DNA of 64,000 nt from Pigmentiphaga sp. (GCA_023228945.1 JALOAI010000017.1:1-64000); one strand, 5' to 3'. Positions 1-8,936 are shown, counted from the stretch's first letter. Numbers and translations: made by a program. The notes: generated by a model not told the origin, from the letters alone.

Positions 1-141
1 TTTTATCAGCGTCTGATCGCCGCGGGCAAACCCAAGAAGGTGGCCCTGGTCGCCTGCGCGCACAAACTCATGCGCATCCTGAACGCCATGGCTCGCTCGG
101 GGCAGCCTTGGAACGAACAATTGCATAACCCCGCGACTTGA
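1..141 (+). CDS. IS110-family transposase, C-terminal end (partial)
   Basis: The frame is open from base 1 and ends in TGA at 139-141, giving 46 residues. The stretch FYQRLIAAGKPKKVALVAC followed by KLMRILNAM is the conserved C-terminal tail of IS110/IS1111-type transposases, which use an RuvC-like DEDD domain and a Tnp_20 domain. Both catalytic domains would lie upstream, outside the window. The bases just after the stop (TTGACTCAAAACACAGTTGC) look like the usual right end of this family, so the element probably finishes near base 155. A terminator-like repeat begins at once. Intact or degenerate status cannot be judged from this fragment. Confidence 0.8.
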   Translation, partial: FYQRLIAAGKPKKVALVACAHKLMRILNAMARSGQPWNEQLHNPAT

Positions 142-159
142 CTCAAAACACAGTTGCTT

Positions 160-250
160 GGGGGGCAGCGCCGCCGCGCAGCGGCAAGCGTGGGGGCTTT
201 TTTTGTCGCACTTGGTGGCAAGCGTGGGGGCCCTTTCTGCCGCCGGGCGG
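160..250 (+). repeat. terminator-like repeat, family R1, locus 1
   Basis: Two copies of the 15-mer GGCAAGCGTGGGGGC lie at 183-197 and 217-231. The first is followed by a run of seven T, as in an intrinsic terminator reading rightwards. The block starts with GGGGGGCAGCGCCGCCG and ends with GCCGCCGGGCGGC. The same units occur inverted at 17024-17210, so this is a dispersed family. It lies between an IS110 end and the end of the aldehyde dehydrogenase gene and could stop transcription from the left. Confidence 0.7.
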
Positions 251-270
251 CACCCAAGCCCCGGAAGCCC

Positions 271-1704
271 TTACACCTGCGTCACCATCTTGGTGACCAG
301 ATAGCCGTCGAATGTTTCCTGGCCACCCTCGCTACCGATGCCGCTGTCTTTCACGCCGCCAAACGGCAGTTCCGACAGGCCGATCCCGAAATGGTTGATG
401 CCGACCATGCCGGCCTCCAGCTCCGACGACACCTTGTGCGCCGTGCGCAGCGAGGTGGTGAAGACGTAGGAGGCCAGGCCGAACGGCAGGCTATTGGCGC
501 GGGCGATCACGTCGTCCACCTCGCCGAAACGGCTGAGCGGCGCGATGGGGCCGAAGGGCTCTTCGGTCATCAGGCGGGCCTCTGCAGGCAGGTTGGCCAC
601 CACGGTCGGCGCATAGAAGTTGCCCTTGCCGCCAGCCAGGTCGAGGCGTTCGCCACCCAGCAGGACCTCGCCGCCACGTTCGCGGGCATCAGCGATGAAG
701 GACTCCATCGCATCCACGCGGCGCTCGTGGGCCAATGGCCCCATCTGGCTGGCGTCGTCCAGGCCATTGCCCACCGTGATCTTCTTCATGGCGGTCACGA
801 AGCGCTCGGCAAAACGATCGTACACCCCCTCCTGCACATAGAAGCGGGTGGGCGAAATGCAGACCTGGCCGGCATTGCGGATCTTGAACTTGGCCAATTG
901 CACGGCGGCCGTCTCGATATCGGCATCGTCGAACACCAGGACCGGCGAATGGCCACCCAGCTCCATGCTGACGCGCTTCATGTGGGCGCCCGCCATCGCC
1001 GCGAGTTGCTTGCCCACCGGGACCGAACCGGTGAACGAGATCTTGCGCACGATCGGCGATTCGATCAGATAGCTGGACACCTCGTGCGGCACCCCCCAGA
1101 CGATGTTCAGCACGCCCGGCGGCAGGCCGGCATCGTGAAACAGCCGCGCCAGGGCCACCACCGCGCTCGGAGAATCTTCAGGGCCTTTGAGAATGAGGGT
1201 ACAACCGGCGCCGATCGCGGCGCAGGCTTTGCGAATCGCCTGGTTGAAGGGGAAGTTCCAGGGCGTGAAAGCGGCGCAGACGCCCACCGGCTCGCGCACC
1301 ACCATCTGCCGTACGGCCGGATCACGCGCCGGCACCACTCGACCGTAGATGCGGCGAGCTTCTTCCGCATGCCATTCGGCGTGCTCGGCGCACATCTGCA
1401 CTTCGGCCACCGCTTCGCGCAGCGGCTTGCCTTGATCGAGCGTAATGTGGCGGCCGATGTCATGTGCACGCTCGCGCGCGAGTTCGCCCACGCGGCGCAG
1501 TATCCTCGAACGCTCCAGTGGCGACGTGCGGCGCCATTGGGCAAAAGCGCGTTGTGCGGCATCCAGCGCGCGATCGAGATCATCGCGGCTGGCGTGAGGC
1601 AGATGGCCGATGACCTCTCCCGTGGCTGGATTGACTACATCCTGTTGCTGCCGGCCGGCATGGATGAACTCGCCGTCGATATAAAGCGCAAGCTGCTCGT
1701 ACAT
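271..1704 (-). CDS. NAD(P)-dependent aldehyde dehydrogenase
   Basis: A 477-residue member of the aldehyde dehydrogenase superfamily, close to the usual 480-500 residues, predicted to oxidise an aldehyde to an acid in the cytoplasm. Family landmarks are present: TPWNFP with the oxyanion Asn at 150, the cofactor Lys in LKGPE (173), FTGS (224-227), the general-base Glu in MELGG (248) and the nucleophile Cys in GQVCISP (282). The start MYEQLALYIDG is chosen because AGGGG lies just upstream; an in-frame ATG six codons earlier is possible. Overall resemblance is to succinate-semialdehyde or alpha-ketoglutarate-semialdehyde dehydrogenases, but the substrate cannot be fixed from sequence alone. It is divergent from the DUF2863 gene. 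Confidence 0.88.
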   Translation of the reverse strand: MYEQLALYIDGEFIHAGRQQQDVVNPATGEVIGHLPHASRDDLDRALDAAQRAFAQWRRTSPLERSRILRRVGELARERAHDIGRHITLDQGKPLREAVAEVQMCAEHAEWHAEEARRIYGRVVPARDPAVRQMVVREPVGVCAAFTPWNFPFNQAIRKACAAIGAGCTLILKGPEDSPSAVVALARLFHDAGLPPGVLNIVWGVPHEVSSYLIESPIVRKISFTGSVPVGKQLAAMAGAHMKRVSMELGGHSPVLVFDDADIETAAVQLAKFKIRNAGQVCISPTRFYVQEGVYDRFAERFVTAMKKITVGNGLDDASQMGPLAHERRVDAMESFIADARERGGEVLLGGERLDLAGGKGNFYAPTVVANLPAEARLMTEEPFGPIAPLSRFGEVDDVIARANSLPFGLASYVFTTSLRTAHKVSSELEAGMVGINHFGIGLSELPFGGVKDSGIGSEGGQETFDGYLVTKMVTQV

Positions 1705-1863
1705 GAAAACCCCTGATGACATGGAGGCTGGATCCGAAGGAAAAGAAGAATCTGGCGCCAGCCGCCGGACGGAACGGTAGCGCTTTCCGTTATGGTAACG
1801 GATGCGCGGCGGTACCCCGCCACCGTAAGTTAAACTAGCCGCTGATTCTTGATATTTCGCATC
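1705..1863. promoter_or_regulatory. divergent promoter region
   Basis: These 159 bases separate the divergent aldehyde dehydrogenase and DUF2863 genes and must hold both promoters. A TAAACT box near 1830 could be the -10 of the rightward gene, but no convincing -35 accompanies it. No operator was recognised. Confidence 0.3.
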
Positions 1864-3081
1864 ATGGCCCGTTCCCGCATTCTCCGTCCTACCCGCCACA
1901 ACCGCGACGCCGAGCGTCTGATCGCCTTGGCTACCGCCCTCAGCGCTTCGGGTAGCCGCGTCGAAGACCGCTTCTGGGAGCGCCAGATCGAAGCCGTGCT
2001 GGCCAAACTGTTGCGCTCCGGCCAAGACAACGCTCTCGAGATCGCCCTCGACCACCTGCTGGTGGCCAACGCCAATGCCTACGAAGTGCTGATCGAGCTA
2101 TGCGAAACCCAATCCGAATCCATCGTAATGGAAATGGACGGGCAGCGTTACGAAGTTCTGCTGGTCGTCGCGCCACTGGCCGCCTGGACCCGTTACCAAA
2201 TCCCGGCCGGCAAGATTCGGCCCGATGCCCTCGAAGCCCTGCAGGCACAGCTCCACGGCCATGTCCTGGCGCCCAACGTCCGTTTGGCGCTGGCGCCGGC
2301 ACTCTTGGCCATCGACCAAATGCCACGCACGTTCTCGGCCACGCAGCAATGGCTGCTGCGCCTGGGCGCCCAGGCGCTGGATAAACCCACCACCCAGAAG
2401 TTCTCGCTTCCCGATGCCGAAGACGTGCCCGGCATGCTGGCCGATACGCGCTACCTGGTGGGCGCCATCGCCGTTCCCGAAGGCGAAGCGATGTTTCGCT
2501 GGCAGGAAAGCCTCGACGCCAGCCACAGCCGGGCCCAGTGCCTCGAGCAATGGGCACGCCAGAGCGAACCGACGTTCGCAGCCTTGCTGCCCGGCTGCGG
2601 GCTCGAGATCCTCTTGCCCGACGCCTGGTACGTGGCCAATCGCGACGCCGACCGCCGGGTGCGGCCGCTCGCGATCCGCGCCGCCATCACCTGGCTTGAA
2701 ACCGCGCTCGATACCACCCCCGACCAACTCCGTGCCGTCGTCGCGGGCTGTGGCGAACAACAGATCGACGAATACCGCATCGGCTTCACCCAACGCAATA
2801 GCAACGACGTGGTTTACGGCTGCGTCTGGCCGTTGTTCGGGCGCGAAGGCGCCGACGACCCGGTGGACGAAACCGAACAAGGCACCCCGCTCGATACCGT
2901 CGACCAGATCGTCGATCTCCTGCGCAGCAACGGCATCACCGAGATCCGGCGCTTGCCGGGCCTGCTGCCGCCCGATTTCTGCGAAGACTGCGGCGCCCCC
3001 TATTTCCCCGATCCCACCGGCGAGATGGTCCACGCCGAAATGCCCGAAGACGCCGAGTTCACACCGCCGCAATTCCATTGA
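1864..3081 (+). CDS. DUF2863 family protein
   Basis: A 405-residue soluble protein that resembles the DUF2863 family, conserved in Burkholderiales and without a known role. The start ATG at 1864 gives MARSRILRPTRHNRD; an in-frame TTG 15 bases earlier is less likely. There is no signal peptide or membrane segment. The C-terminus holds a CEDCGAPYFPD stretch that resembles a small zinc-ribbon half, followed by an acidic tail ending PPQFH. It faces the minus-strand thiolase gene convergently. No function can be offered. Confidence 0.8.
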   Translation: MARSRILRPTRHNRDAERLIALATALSASGSRVEDRFWERQIEAVLAKLLRSGQDNALEIALDHLLVANANAYEVLIELCETQSESIVMEMDGQRYEVLLVVAPLAAWTRYQIPAGKIRPDALEALQAQLHGHVLAPNVRLALAPALLAIDQMPRTFSATQQWLLRLGAQALDKPTTQKFSLPDAEDVPGMLADTRYLVGAIAVPEGEAMFRWQESLDASHSRAQCLEQWARQSEPTFAALLPGCGLEILLPDAWYVANRDADRRVRPLAIRAAITWLETALDTTPDQLRAVVAGCGEQQIDEYRIGFTQRNSNDVVYGCVWPLFGREGADDPVDETEQGTPLDTVDQIVDLLRSNGITEIRRLPGLLPPDFCEDCGAPYFPDPTGEMVHAEMPEDAEFTPPQFH

Positions 3082-3124
3082 CCGGCGCCGGGAGGAGACT
3101 TCACCGATCGGCCAACGCGATACG

Positions 3125-3150
3125 AAAAAGCCCGGGACGAAGCCCGGGCC
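3125..3150 (-). terminator. intrinsic terminator of the thiolase gene
   Basis: On the minus strand GCCCGGG and CCCGGGC arms flank a short loop and are followed by five T. It sits about 35 bases after the thiolase stop. A second perfect inverted repeat, CTGGCGGCA/TGCCGCCAG, lies at 3160-3181 between the stop and this terminator. The opposite gene ends at 3081, so the region may terminate both strands. Confidence 0.75.
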
Positions 3151-3184
3151 CGTAGCGCACTGGCGGCAATCCTGCCGCCAGCGA

Positions 3185-4387
3185 TCAGACGCGTTCGATG
3201 ATGACCGCGATGCCCTGCCCCACGCCGATGCACATGGTGCACAAGGCATAGCGGCCGCCAGTGGCATGCAACTGGTACATCGCGGTGGTGGCCAGGCGGG
3301 CGCCGGAGGCGCCCAGGGGGTGGCCGATGGCGATCGCGCCGCCATTGGGGTTGACGCGGGGATCATCGTCGGCCAGGCCGAGGTCGCGCGTGACGGCCAG
3401 GCCCTGGGCGGCAAATGCCTCGTTGAGTTCGATGACGTCCATCTGGTCGATCGAGAGACCGGCCTTGGCCAGCACCTTGCGCGCGGCCGGGATGGGGCCA
3501 ATACCCATGATGCGCGGTTCGACGCCAGCCGCGGCGGCGGCCACGATGCGCGCGCGCGGCGTGAGGCCATAGCGGCCCGCCACGGCTTCGCTGGCCAGCA
3601 GCAAGGCGGCGGAGCCATCGTTGACGCCCGAGGCGTTGCCCGCCGTCACCGTGCCGTCGGGCTTGACTACGCCCTTGAGCTTGGCCAGTTGCTCGATCGT
3701 GGTCGCCGGACGCGGATGCTCGTCGCGTTCGAAGACGACGGGATCGCCCTTGCGCTGGGGGATGGTCACGGGGATGATCTCATTGGCAAAAAAGCCCCGC
3801 TCATTGGCCGCCGCCCAACGCTGCTGGCTGCGCAGCGCAAAGGCGTCTTGATCCTCGCGGCTGATCTTGAACTGCTCGGCCACATTCTCGGCGGTTTCGG
3901 GCATGGAGTCGGTGCCGAAAAGCTTCTTGAACGCCGGATTGACGAAACGCCAGCCGATGGTGGTGTCTTCGATCTTGGCGCTGCGCGAGAACGCGGATTC
4001 GGCCTTGCCCATGACGAACGGCGCGCGGCTCATGCTCTCGACGCCGCCGGCGATGCCGAACTCGATCTCGCCCGATTTGATGCCGCGCGCAATAACGGCC
4101 AGGGCATCCAGGCTGGAACCGCACAGGCGGTTGATCGTGCTGCCGGGCACTTCTTGTGGCAGCCCGGCCAGGAGCAGGGCCATGCGCGCCACGTTGCGGT
4201 TGTCTTCGCCGGCCTGGTTGGCGCAGCCGAACACGACGTCTTCGACGGCGGCCCAATCGACCTTGGCGTTACGCGCCATCAAGGCTTCGAGCGGCTTGGC
4301 GGCGAGGTCGTCGGTGCGTACCGACGACAGCGCGCCGCCGTAGCGGCCGATGGGAGTGCGGACAGCGTCGCAGATGAAAGCTTCCAT
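3185..4387 (-). CDS. pcaF: 3-oxoadipyl-CoA thiolase
   Basis: A 400-residue thiolase, predicted to cleave 3-oxoadipyl-CoA to succinyl-CoA and acetyl-CoA at the end of the beta-ketoadipate pathway. Catalytic residues are in place: Cys89 in NRLCGSS, His356 in IGHPLG and Cys386 in CTMCIG. The stretches NRLCGSSLDA and GTDSMPETAENVAEQF are typical of PcaF/PaaJ rather than biosynthetic acetyl-CoA thiolases. No other pca gene is adjacent, so a broader degradative thiolase (PhaA or PaaJ type) is possible. It lies 23 bases after the fumarase gene on the same strand and ends in a terminator, so the two may be co-transcribed. Confidence 0.82.
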   Translation of the reverse strand: MEAFICDAVRTPIGRYGGALSSVRTDDLAAKPLEALMARNAKVDWAAVEDVVFGCANQAGEDNRNVARMALLLAGLPQEVPGSTINRLCGSSLDALAVIARGIKSGEIEFGIAGGVESMSRAPFVMGKAESAFSRSAKIEDTTIGWRFVNPAFKKLFGTDSMPETAENVAEQFKISREDQDAFALRSQQRWAAANERGFFANEIIPVTIPQRKGDPVVFERDEHPRPATTIEQLAKLKGVVKPDGTVTAGNASGVNDGSAALLLASEAVAGRYGLTPRARIVAAAAAGVEPRIMGIGPIPAARKVLAKAGLSIDQMDVIELNEAFAAQGLAVTRDLGLADDDPRVNPNGGAIAIGHPLGASGARLATTAMYQLHATGGRYALCTMCIGVGQGIAVIIERV

Positions 4388-4410
4388 GAGGATCTCCAGA
4401 GAGGAAAGGA

Positions 4411-5943
4411 TCAGACCGCGCTGGCGGCAGCGTCGGCGGCAATTTGTTCGATGCGGGCCTTCCAGGTGCGCGGGCCGGTGTCGTGCACCGACACGCCGCG
4501 CGCATCCACGGCGACCGTGACCGGCATATCCTTCACTTCGAATTCATGAATGGCCTCCATGCCGAGATCCTGGAAGGCCACGACCTTGGCCGAGCGTATG
4601 GCGCGCGATACCAGGTAGGCGGCGCCACCCACGGCCATCAGGTAGGCCGCGCCGTGGCGGCGGATCGAATCGATCGCCACCGGGCCGCGCTCGGCCTTGC
4701 CCACCATGGCCAGCAGGCCGGTGTCGAGCATCATGTCGGAATAGGCATCCATGCGGGTGGACGTGGTGGGGCCGGCCGGGCCCACGGCTTCGTCGCCCAC
4801 GGCGTCGACCGGCCCCACATAGTAGATGACCCGATTGCCGAAGTCGACGGGGAATGCTTCACCGGAATCCTGCAGTGTTTTCATGCGCATATGCGCGGCG
4901 TCGCGGCCGGTGAGCAGCTTGCCGGACAACAACAGGGTTTGCCCGGGCTGCCATGCCGCCACCTGCTCCGGCGTGAGCGTGTCGAGGTCGACGCGGGTGG
5001 AGTTGTCGTAGTCGGGCACCCAGTCGATCTTGGGCCAGTCGTCGAGGCTGGGCGGCTGCAGCGTGGCGGGACCGCTGCCGTCGAGCTCGAAGTGAACGTG
5101 GCGGGTTGCCGCACAGTTGGGAATCATCGCAATGGGCTTGGAAGCCGCGTGCGTGGGCCACATATTGATCTTGATATCAAGCACCGTGGTGAGCCCGCCC
5201 AGGCCCTGCGCCCCGATGCCCAGCGCATTGACCTTGTGATAGAGCTCGATGCGCAGTTCTTCGAGCTTGTTTTGCGGCCCGCGAGCCAACAGCTCGGACA
5301 TATCGATGTCGTCCATCAGCGATTGCTTGGCCATCAGCATGGCCTTCTCGGCCGTGCCGCCCACGCCGATGCCCAGCATGCCCGGCGGACACCAGCCCGC
5401 GCCCATCTTGGGCACTTGCTCCAGCACCCAATCGACGATGGATTGGCCGGGATTGAGCATGGCGAACTTGGTTTTGTTCTCGGAGCCGCCGCCCTTGGCG
5501 GCAACTTGCACGTCGATCGTGTCGCCCGGCACCAACTCGACGTGCAGTACACAGGGAGTGTTGTCTTTGGTGTTGCGGCGCTCGAAGATCGGATCGCCGA
5601 CGATGGAGGCCCGCAGCGGATTATCGGGATCGAGATATCCCCGGCGCACGCCCTCGTCACAGACCTCCTGGAGGGTTTTGCCGCCGGTGTCGAGACGTAC
5701 GTTCATCCCGATCCTGAGGAAGACGTTGACCACGCCCGTGTCCTGGCAGATCGGCCGCCGCCCCTCGGCGCTCATGCGGGAGTTGGTGAGAATCTGAGCG
5801 ATGGCATCGCGCGCGGCCGGATTCTGCTCGCGCTCATAGGCTTGGGCCAGATGCCGGATGTAATCGGCGGGATGGTAGAAGCTGATGAACTGGACGGCAT
5901 CGGCAATGGATTGCGCGAGATCGTCGGCGCGAACGGTGGTCAT
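4411..5943 (-). CDS. fumA: class I fumarate hydratase (Fe-S)
   Basis: A 510-residue fused class I fumarase combining the alpha and beta domains of the Fe-S hydro-lyase family. It interconverts fumarate and malate in the TCA cycle. Likely ligands of the oxygen-sensitive 4Fe-4S cluster are Cys66 in ICQDTG and the Cys in GAGWCPPG and PNCAATRH. The C-terminal beta part carries GPAGPTTSTRMD, where substrate-binding residues lie in the family. The start MTTVRADDL is chosen because relatives begin this way; an in-frame ATG nine codons upstream has no better ribosome site. It is followed 23 bases later by the thiolase gene. Confidence 0.9.
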   Translation of the reverse strand: MTTVRADDLAQSIADAVQFISFYHPADYIRHLAQAYEREQNPAARDAIAQILTNSRMSAEGRRPICQDTGVVNVFLRIGMNVRLDTGGKTLQEVCDEGVRRGYLDPDNPLRASIVGDPIFERRNTKDNTPCVLHVELVPGDTIDVQVAAKGGGSENKTKFAMLNPGQSIVDWVLEQVPKMGAGWCPPGMLGIGVGGTAEKAMLMAKQSLMDDIDMSELLARGPQNKLEELRIELYHKVNALGIGAQGLGGLTTVLDIKINMWPTHAASKPIAMIPNCAATRHVHFELDGSGPATLQPPSLDDWPKIDWVPDYDNSTRVDLDTLTPEQVAAWQPGQTLLLSGKLLTGRDAAHMRMKTLQDSGEAFPVDFGNRVIYYVGPVDAVGDEAVGPAGPTTSTRMDAYSDMMLDTGLLAMVGKAERGPVAIDSIRRHGAAYLMAVGGAAYLVSRAIRSAKVVAFQDLGMEAIHEFEVKDMPVTVAVDARGVSVHDTGPRTWKARIEQIAADAAASAV

Positions 5944-6060
5944 GAGCGGCTCGAAGGTGGAAAACCCCATAGTTTAGTGGAAACCCGCGAGGGCAACAGG
6001 CTGGCCGCCAACCCGTGGACCTTATCGAGAACCTTTCGGGTGTGAGTCACGGCTCCTCAC

Positions 6061-6102
6061 GACTGAGCCCGCAACCCTGGTAATGGGATTGCGGGCTCAG
6101 TC
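6061..6102. other. perfect 14-bp inverted repeat
   Basis: GACTGAGCCCGCAA at 6061-6074 is the exact reverse complement of TTGCGGGCTCAGTC at 6089-6102, with 14 bases between. It lies between the end of fpr and the start of the fumarase gene. There is no T-run on either side, so it is either a weak terminator for fpr, an mRNA end-protecting hairpin or a protein site. Confidence 0.7.
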
Positions 6103-6128
6103 ACGCGGAGCCTGGAGGCAAACGAGGG

Positions 6129-6905
6129 TTATTTTTCGACGAAGGCGCGTTCGATGACGTAATCGCCGGGCTGGCCAACGCCGGCCGATACTTTGAAGCC
6201 GCGTGCGTCGAGCAGGGCGCTGACGTCGGCCAGCATGTGCGGGCTGCCGCAGAGCATGGCGCGGTCGGCCTGTGGGTCGAGCGCGGGCAAACCCAGATCG
6301 GTCCAGAGGTGGCCGGAGTCGATGGCGTTGGTGATCCGCCCCTGGTTCTTGAACGGTTCGCGAGTGACCAAGGGGTAATAGATCAGCTTGCCCTGCACCA
6401 TATCGCCGAAGAACTCGTTGGAAGGCAGTTCGTTCTGGATGTAATCCGCATAGGCGAGCTCGCTGGTCCAGCGCACGCCATGCACCAGAATGACTTTTTC
6501 GAAGCGCTCGTAGACTTCGGGATCCTTGATGATGCTCATGAACGGCGCCAGGCCCGTGCCGGTGGCGAACAGATACAGATGCTTGCCCGGCAGGAGATCA
6601 TCGACCACCAGCGTGCCCACCGGCTTGCGGCTGACGAGGATGGAATCGCCTTCCTTCAGGTGCTGCAGGCGCGAGGTAAGCGGGCCATCGGGCACCTTGA
6701 TGCTGAGGAACTCGAGGTTTTCTTCGTAGTTGGCGCTGGCAATGCTGTACGCGCGCATCAGGGGCTTGCCTTCGACTTCGAGGCCGATCATGACGAAGTG
6801 GCCATTGTGAAAGCGCAACGCGGGGTCGCGAGTGGTCTTGAAGCTGAAGAGGGTGTCGTTCCAGTGATGGACACTGAGCACGCGTTCGGTATTGAAAGCC
6901 GCCAT
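6129..6905 (-). CDS. fpr: ferredoxin-NADP reductase
   Basis: A 258-residue FAD enzyme of the bacterial (subclass I) ferredoxin/flavodoxin-NADP reductase family, which exchanges electrons between NADPH and ferredoxin or flavodoxin. The FAD-binding RAYSIAS lies at 51-57, the NADP-binding GTGLAPF at 116-122, and the chain ends VERAFVEK-like (VIERAFVEK), a tail typical of this subclass. An AAGAG ribosome site precedes the ATG. The upstream 85 bases are strikingly AT-rich. In relatives the gene responds to oxidative stress, but no regulator site was recognised here. Confidence 0.92.
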   Translation of the reverse strand: MAAFNTERVLSVHHWNDTLFSFKTTRDPALRFHNGHFVMIGLEVEGKPLMRAYSIASANYEENLEFLSIKVPDGPLTSRLQHLKEGDSILVSRKPVGTLVVDDLLPGKHLYLFATGTGLAPFMSIIKDPEVYERFEKVILVHGVRWTSELAYADYIQNELPSNEFFGDMVQGKLIYYPLVTREPFKNQGRITNAIDSGHLWTDLGLPALDPQADRAMLCGSPHMLADVSALLDARGFKVSAGVGQPGDYVIERAFVEK

Positions 6906-6990
6906 AATAACTCTTGATTATATATTAATAGGGAAAAATATGAATAAAAACAATAGCTTATTGCATATCAAGATACCGGATTTCGGGAAA
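6906..6990 (-). promoter_or_regulatory. AT-rich promoter region of fpr
   Basis: This stretch is far more AT-rich than its surroundings and carries several overlapping TATAAT/TATTAAT-like boxes on the minus strand. The closest TATAAT (6917-6922) would leave almost no leader, so a box further upstream is likelier. The exact start point cannot be decided. Confidence 0.4.
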
Positions 6991-7012
6991 ACCCGCAATC
7001 TTTTTTGCGGGT
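6991..7012 (-). terminator. terminator after the tatD-like gene
   Basis: The minus strand holds ACCCGCAA and TTGCGGGT arms with a six-base loop, followed by TTTTCCC. It lies 27 bases past the stop of the TatD gene and so separates it from fpr. Confidence 0.65.
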
Positions 7013-7038
7013 GGGCGAGCCACGCTCCGGCTCGTGCT

Positions 7039-7854
7039 TCAGGGCTCGCTGCCAATAACCGATGCCAGGCGCGGCAGGTGGGCGCAAGCGCTGGCGCCCG
7101 TGGATTGCACGACCTCCTCCACCGATAATTCCCGCAACTCGGCCAGGGCCCGTGCGATACCGTTCACTTCCGCCGGGCTGTTGCGCCGGTCGGGCTCATG
7201 CAGCCAGGCGGGGGGAATATCGGGCGCGTCCGTCTCGAGCACCAGATGTTGCAAGGGAATGGCGGCCGCCAGGCGGCGGATCTGCAAGGCCCGCGTATAG
7301 GTCATGGCGCCACCGATGCCCAGGGCCACGCCGCGCTCGATCAGTTGATCCGCCTGCTGCCGGCTGCCATTGAAGGCGTGGGCGATACCGGCCACCCCGC
7401 CCACTTGCCGCAAGCCCTTCAACACCAGGTCCACCGAGCGCCGCACATGCATCACCGCCGGCAGGCCAAACTCGGCCGCCAGTTCCAACTGGCGCCGGAA
7501 GAACCGCCACTGGCGGTCCCAGGCCTCTCCTTCCGCTATCTCCGGCACAAAGCGGTCCAGCCCGATCTCGCCCACCGCTACCAGCCGGGGATCATCGCGA
7601 TGGCGTTCGAGGGCGGCCCGCAGCGCATCGAGCGCGTCGTCGCCGACTTCCCGCACGAGCAAGGGATGAATGCCGAGCGCATAGACGCCACCCGGCACTT
7701 GCCGGGCCAGCCGTCGCACCGTGTCGAAATTGGCGGGCGCCACCGCCGGCAGGAGGATGGCTTTTACACCCGCAGCCCGGGCATCGGCGATGACCGCGTC
7801 GCGATCGGCGTCGAACTCGGGCGCATCGAGATGGCAATGCGTATCGATCAGCAT
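7039..7854 (-). CDS. TatD-family metal-dependent deoxyribonuclease
   Basis: A 271-residue TatD/amidohydrolase-fold protein. The N-terminal MLIDTHCHLD supplies the metal-binding His pair at 6 and 8, GEIGLD supplies the conserved Glu, later His lie in VMHVRRS and AHAFNGS, and LETDAPDIPP supplies the C-terminal Asp. The family are Mg-dependent DNases and 3'-5' exonucleases; YjjV and YcfH are the nearest E. coli types. The start at 7854 is preceded by AGAGGT. The gene is on its own between a terminator and a long intergenic stretch, and is probably transcribed from a promoter within 7855-8138. Confidence 0.87.
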   Translation of the reverse strand: MLIDTHCHLDAPEFDADRDAVIADARAAGVKAILLPAVAPANFDTVRRLARQVPGGVYALGIHPLLVREVGDDALDALRAALERHRDDPRLVAVGEIGLDRFVPEIAEGEAWDRQWRFFRRQLELAAEFGLPAVMHVRRSVDLVLKGLRQVGGVAGIAHAFNGSRQQADQLIERGVALGIGGAMTYTRALQIRRLAAAIPLQHLVLETDAPDIPPAWLHEPDRRNSPAEVNGIARALAELRELSVEEVVQSTGASACAHLPRLASVIGSEP

Positions 7855-7977
7855 GGGACCTCTTTCTGAGAAGCTCGCCACCCCTTCCCGGCTTGCCCGG
7901 GACCATGGACAACGGATGGGGAACCGGCAAACCTGCAAACGGCATGCCTGCCCGCCGCCCCCTGGCGGGCCGGTGAT

Positions 7978-8141
7978 GTGAGGAACTCCGGCCTTTCGGC
8001 TTGAGCTTATCCCGCCACCATTGATGAGCACCAGCCGGGCTGGTGCTCGTTGCCACGGCCTGAGGAAGCCTTCAGTTTCAGATGAAGCTTGATCTCGCTT
8101 GACTTCATCCGGCGGTGATGCTTGCTCTTGATGTGTGATCA
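7978..8141 (-). repeat. dispersed structured element (family R2), copy A
   Basis: On the minus strand this degenerate copy begins at the lolD stop codon (8139-8141) and ends with GGCCGAAAGGCC-like sequence and GGAGTTCCTCAC at 7978. It matches the other R2 copies at both ends. It differs by an extra segment holding a perfect 10-bp hairpin, GAGCACCAGC/GCTGGTGCTC, at 8026-8048. The remaining intergenic bases, 7855-7977, show no gene. Confidence 0.6.
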
Positions 8142-8936
8142 GGAGGTGGCGGGCCGGAGCCTGCCGTCGATCATCGCCAATTGACGATCGGCCTGCGCCG
8201 CCAGTTCGTGGTCGTGCGTGACGATGATGAAAGCCACTCCCTGCTCGCGATTGACCTGGCGCAAGAGGCCGAAGACATCGCGTGCGGTATGCCGATCCAG
8301 GTTGCCGGTGGGCTCATCGGCCAGCACGCAGGCCGGGTTGGAAACCAGGGCGCGGGCGAGCGCCACCCGTTGGCGTTCGCCCCCCGACAGTTGTCCTGGC
8401 GTATGGCGCGCGCGCGCGCCCAGTCCGACGCGCTCGAGCATCGCCTGGGCCGGCTGGCGCGCGGCGGCTCGCGATTGCCGTCGCAGGATCAGGGGCATGG
8501 CCACGTTGTCGAGCGCGCTGAACTCGGGCAGCAAATGGTGGAATTGATAGACGAAGCCCAGATAACGGTTGCGCAGCTCGCTGCGCCGCCGTTCGGATAG
8601 ATCCTCCGCCGGCTCTCCGGCGATGGTCAACGAACCCGAGACCGGCGCATCGAGCAGGCCCAGGACATGCAGCAAGGTACTTTTGCCGGAGCCGGAGGCG
8701 CCGATGATGGCCACCATCTCGCCCGCGTTGACGTCGAGGTCGACGCCGCGCAAGACCTCGACACGCTGCCCTCCCTCCAGATAATGCTTGCAGACGTCTC
8801 TCGCCCGCAGCACGGGATTCTGCGCAGCCGGTCCGCCGGAGGGCCGCGGGTGCGAAGCGTCGCTCGCGGCGAGCGGCGGCTGGATCGGATCGGCCTGCGC
8901 GGGATGCGGCGGACGCTTGGGCGTGTGCTCAGTCAT
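8139..8936 (-). CDS. lolD: lipoprotein-releasing ABC transporter ATP-binding protein
   Basis: A 265-residue ABC ATPase that powers release of outer-membrane lipoproteins from the inner membrane with LolC/E. Walker A GASGSGKST is at 79-87, the signature LSGGERQ at 183-189, Walker B CVLADEP at 203-209 and the H-loop in VTHDHE. About 40 Pro/Ala-rich residues precede the domain, making the protein longer than the usual 225-235; a later start such as a non-ATG codon near residue 40 cannot be excluded. Its start overlaps the lolC stop by eight bases, indicating translational coupling. Confidence 0.92.
   Translation of the reverse strand: MTEHTPKRPPHPAQADPIQPPLAASDASHPRPSGGPAAQNPVLRARDVCKHYLEGGQRVEVLRGVDLDVNAGEMVAIIGASGSGKSTLLHVLGLLDAPVSGSLTIAGEPAEDLSERRRSELRNRYLGFVYQFHHLLPEFSALDNVAMPLILRRQSRAAARQPAQAMLERVGLGARARHTPGQLSGGERQRVALARALVSNPACVLADEPTGNLDRHTARDVFGLLRQVNREQGVAFIIVTHDHELAAQADRQLAMIDGRLRPATS

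Noticed and set aside
2225..4549. A 774-codon plus-strand frame spanning the DUF2863 and thiolase genes
   Set aside because: It crosses two real genes in a shadow frame and shows low-complexity Arg/Ser/Pro translation.
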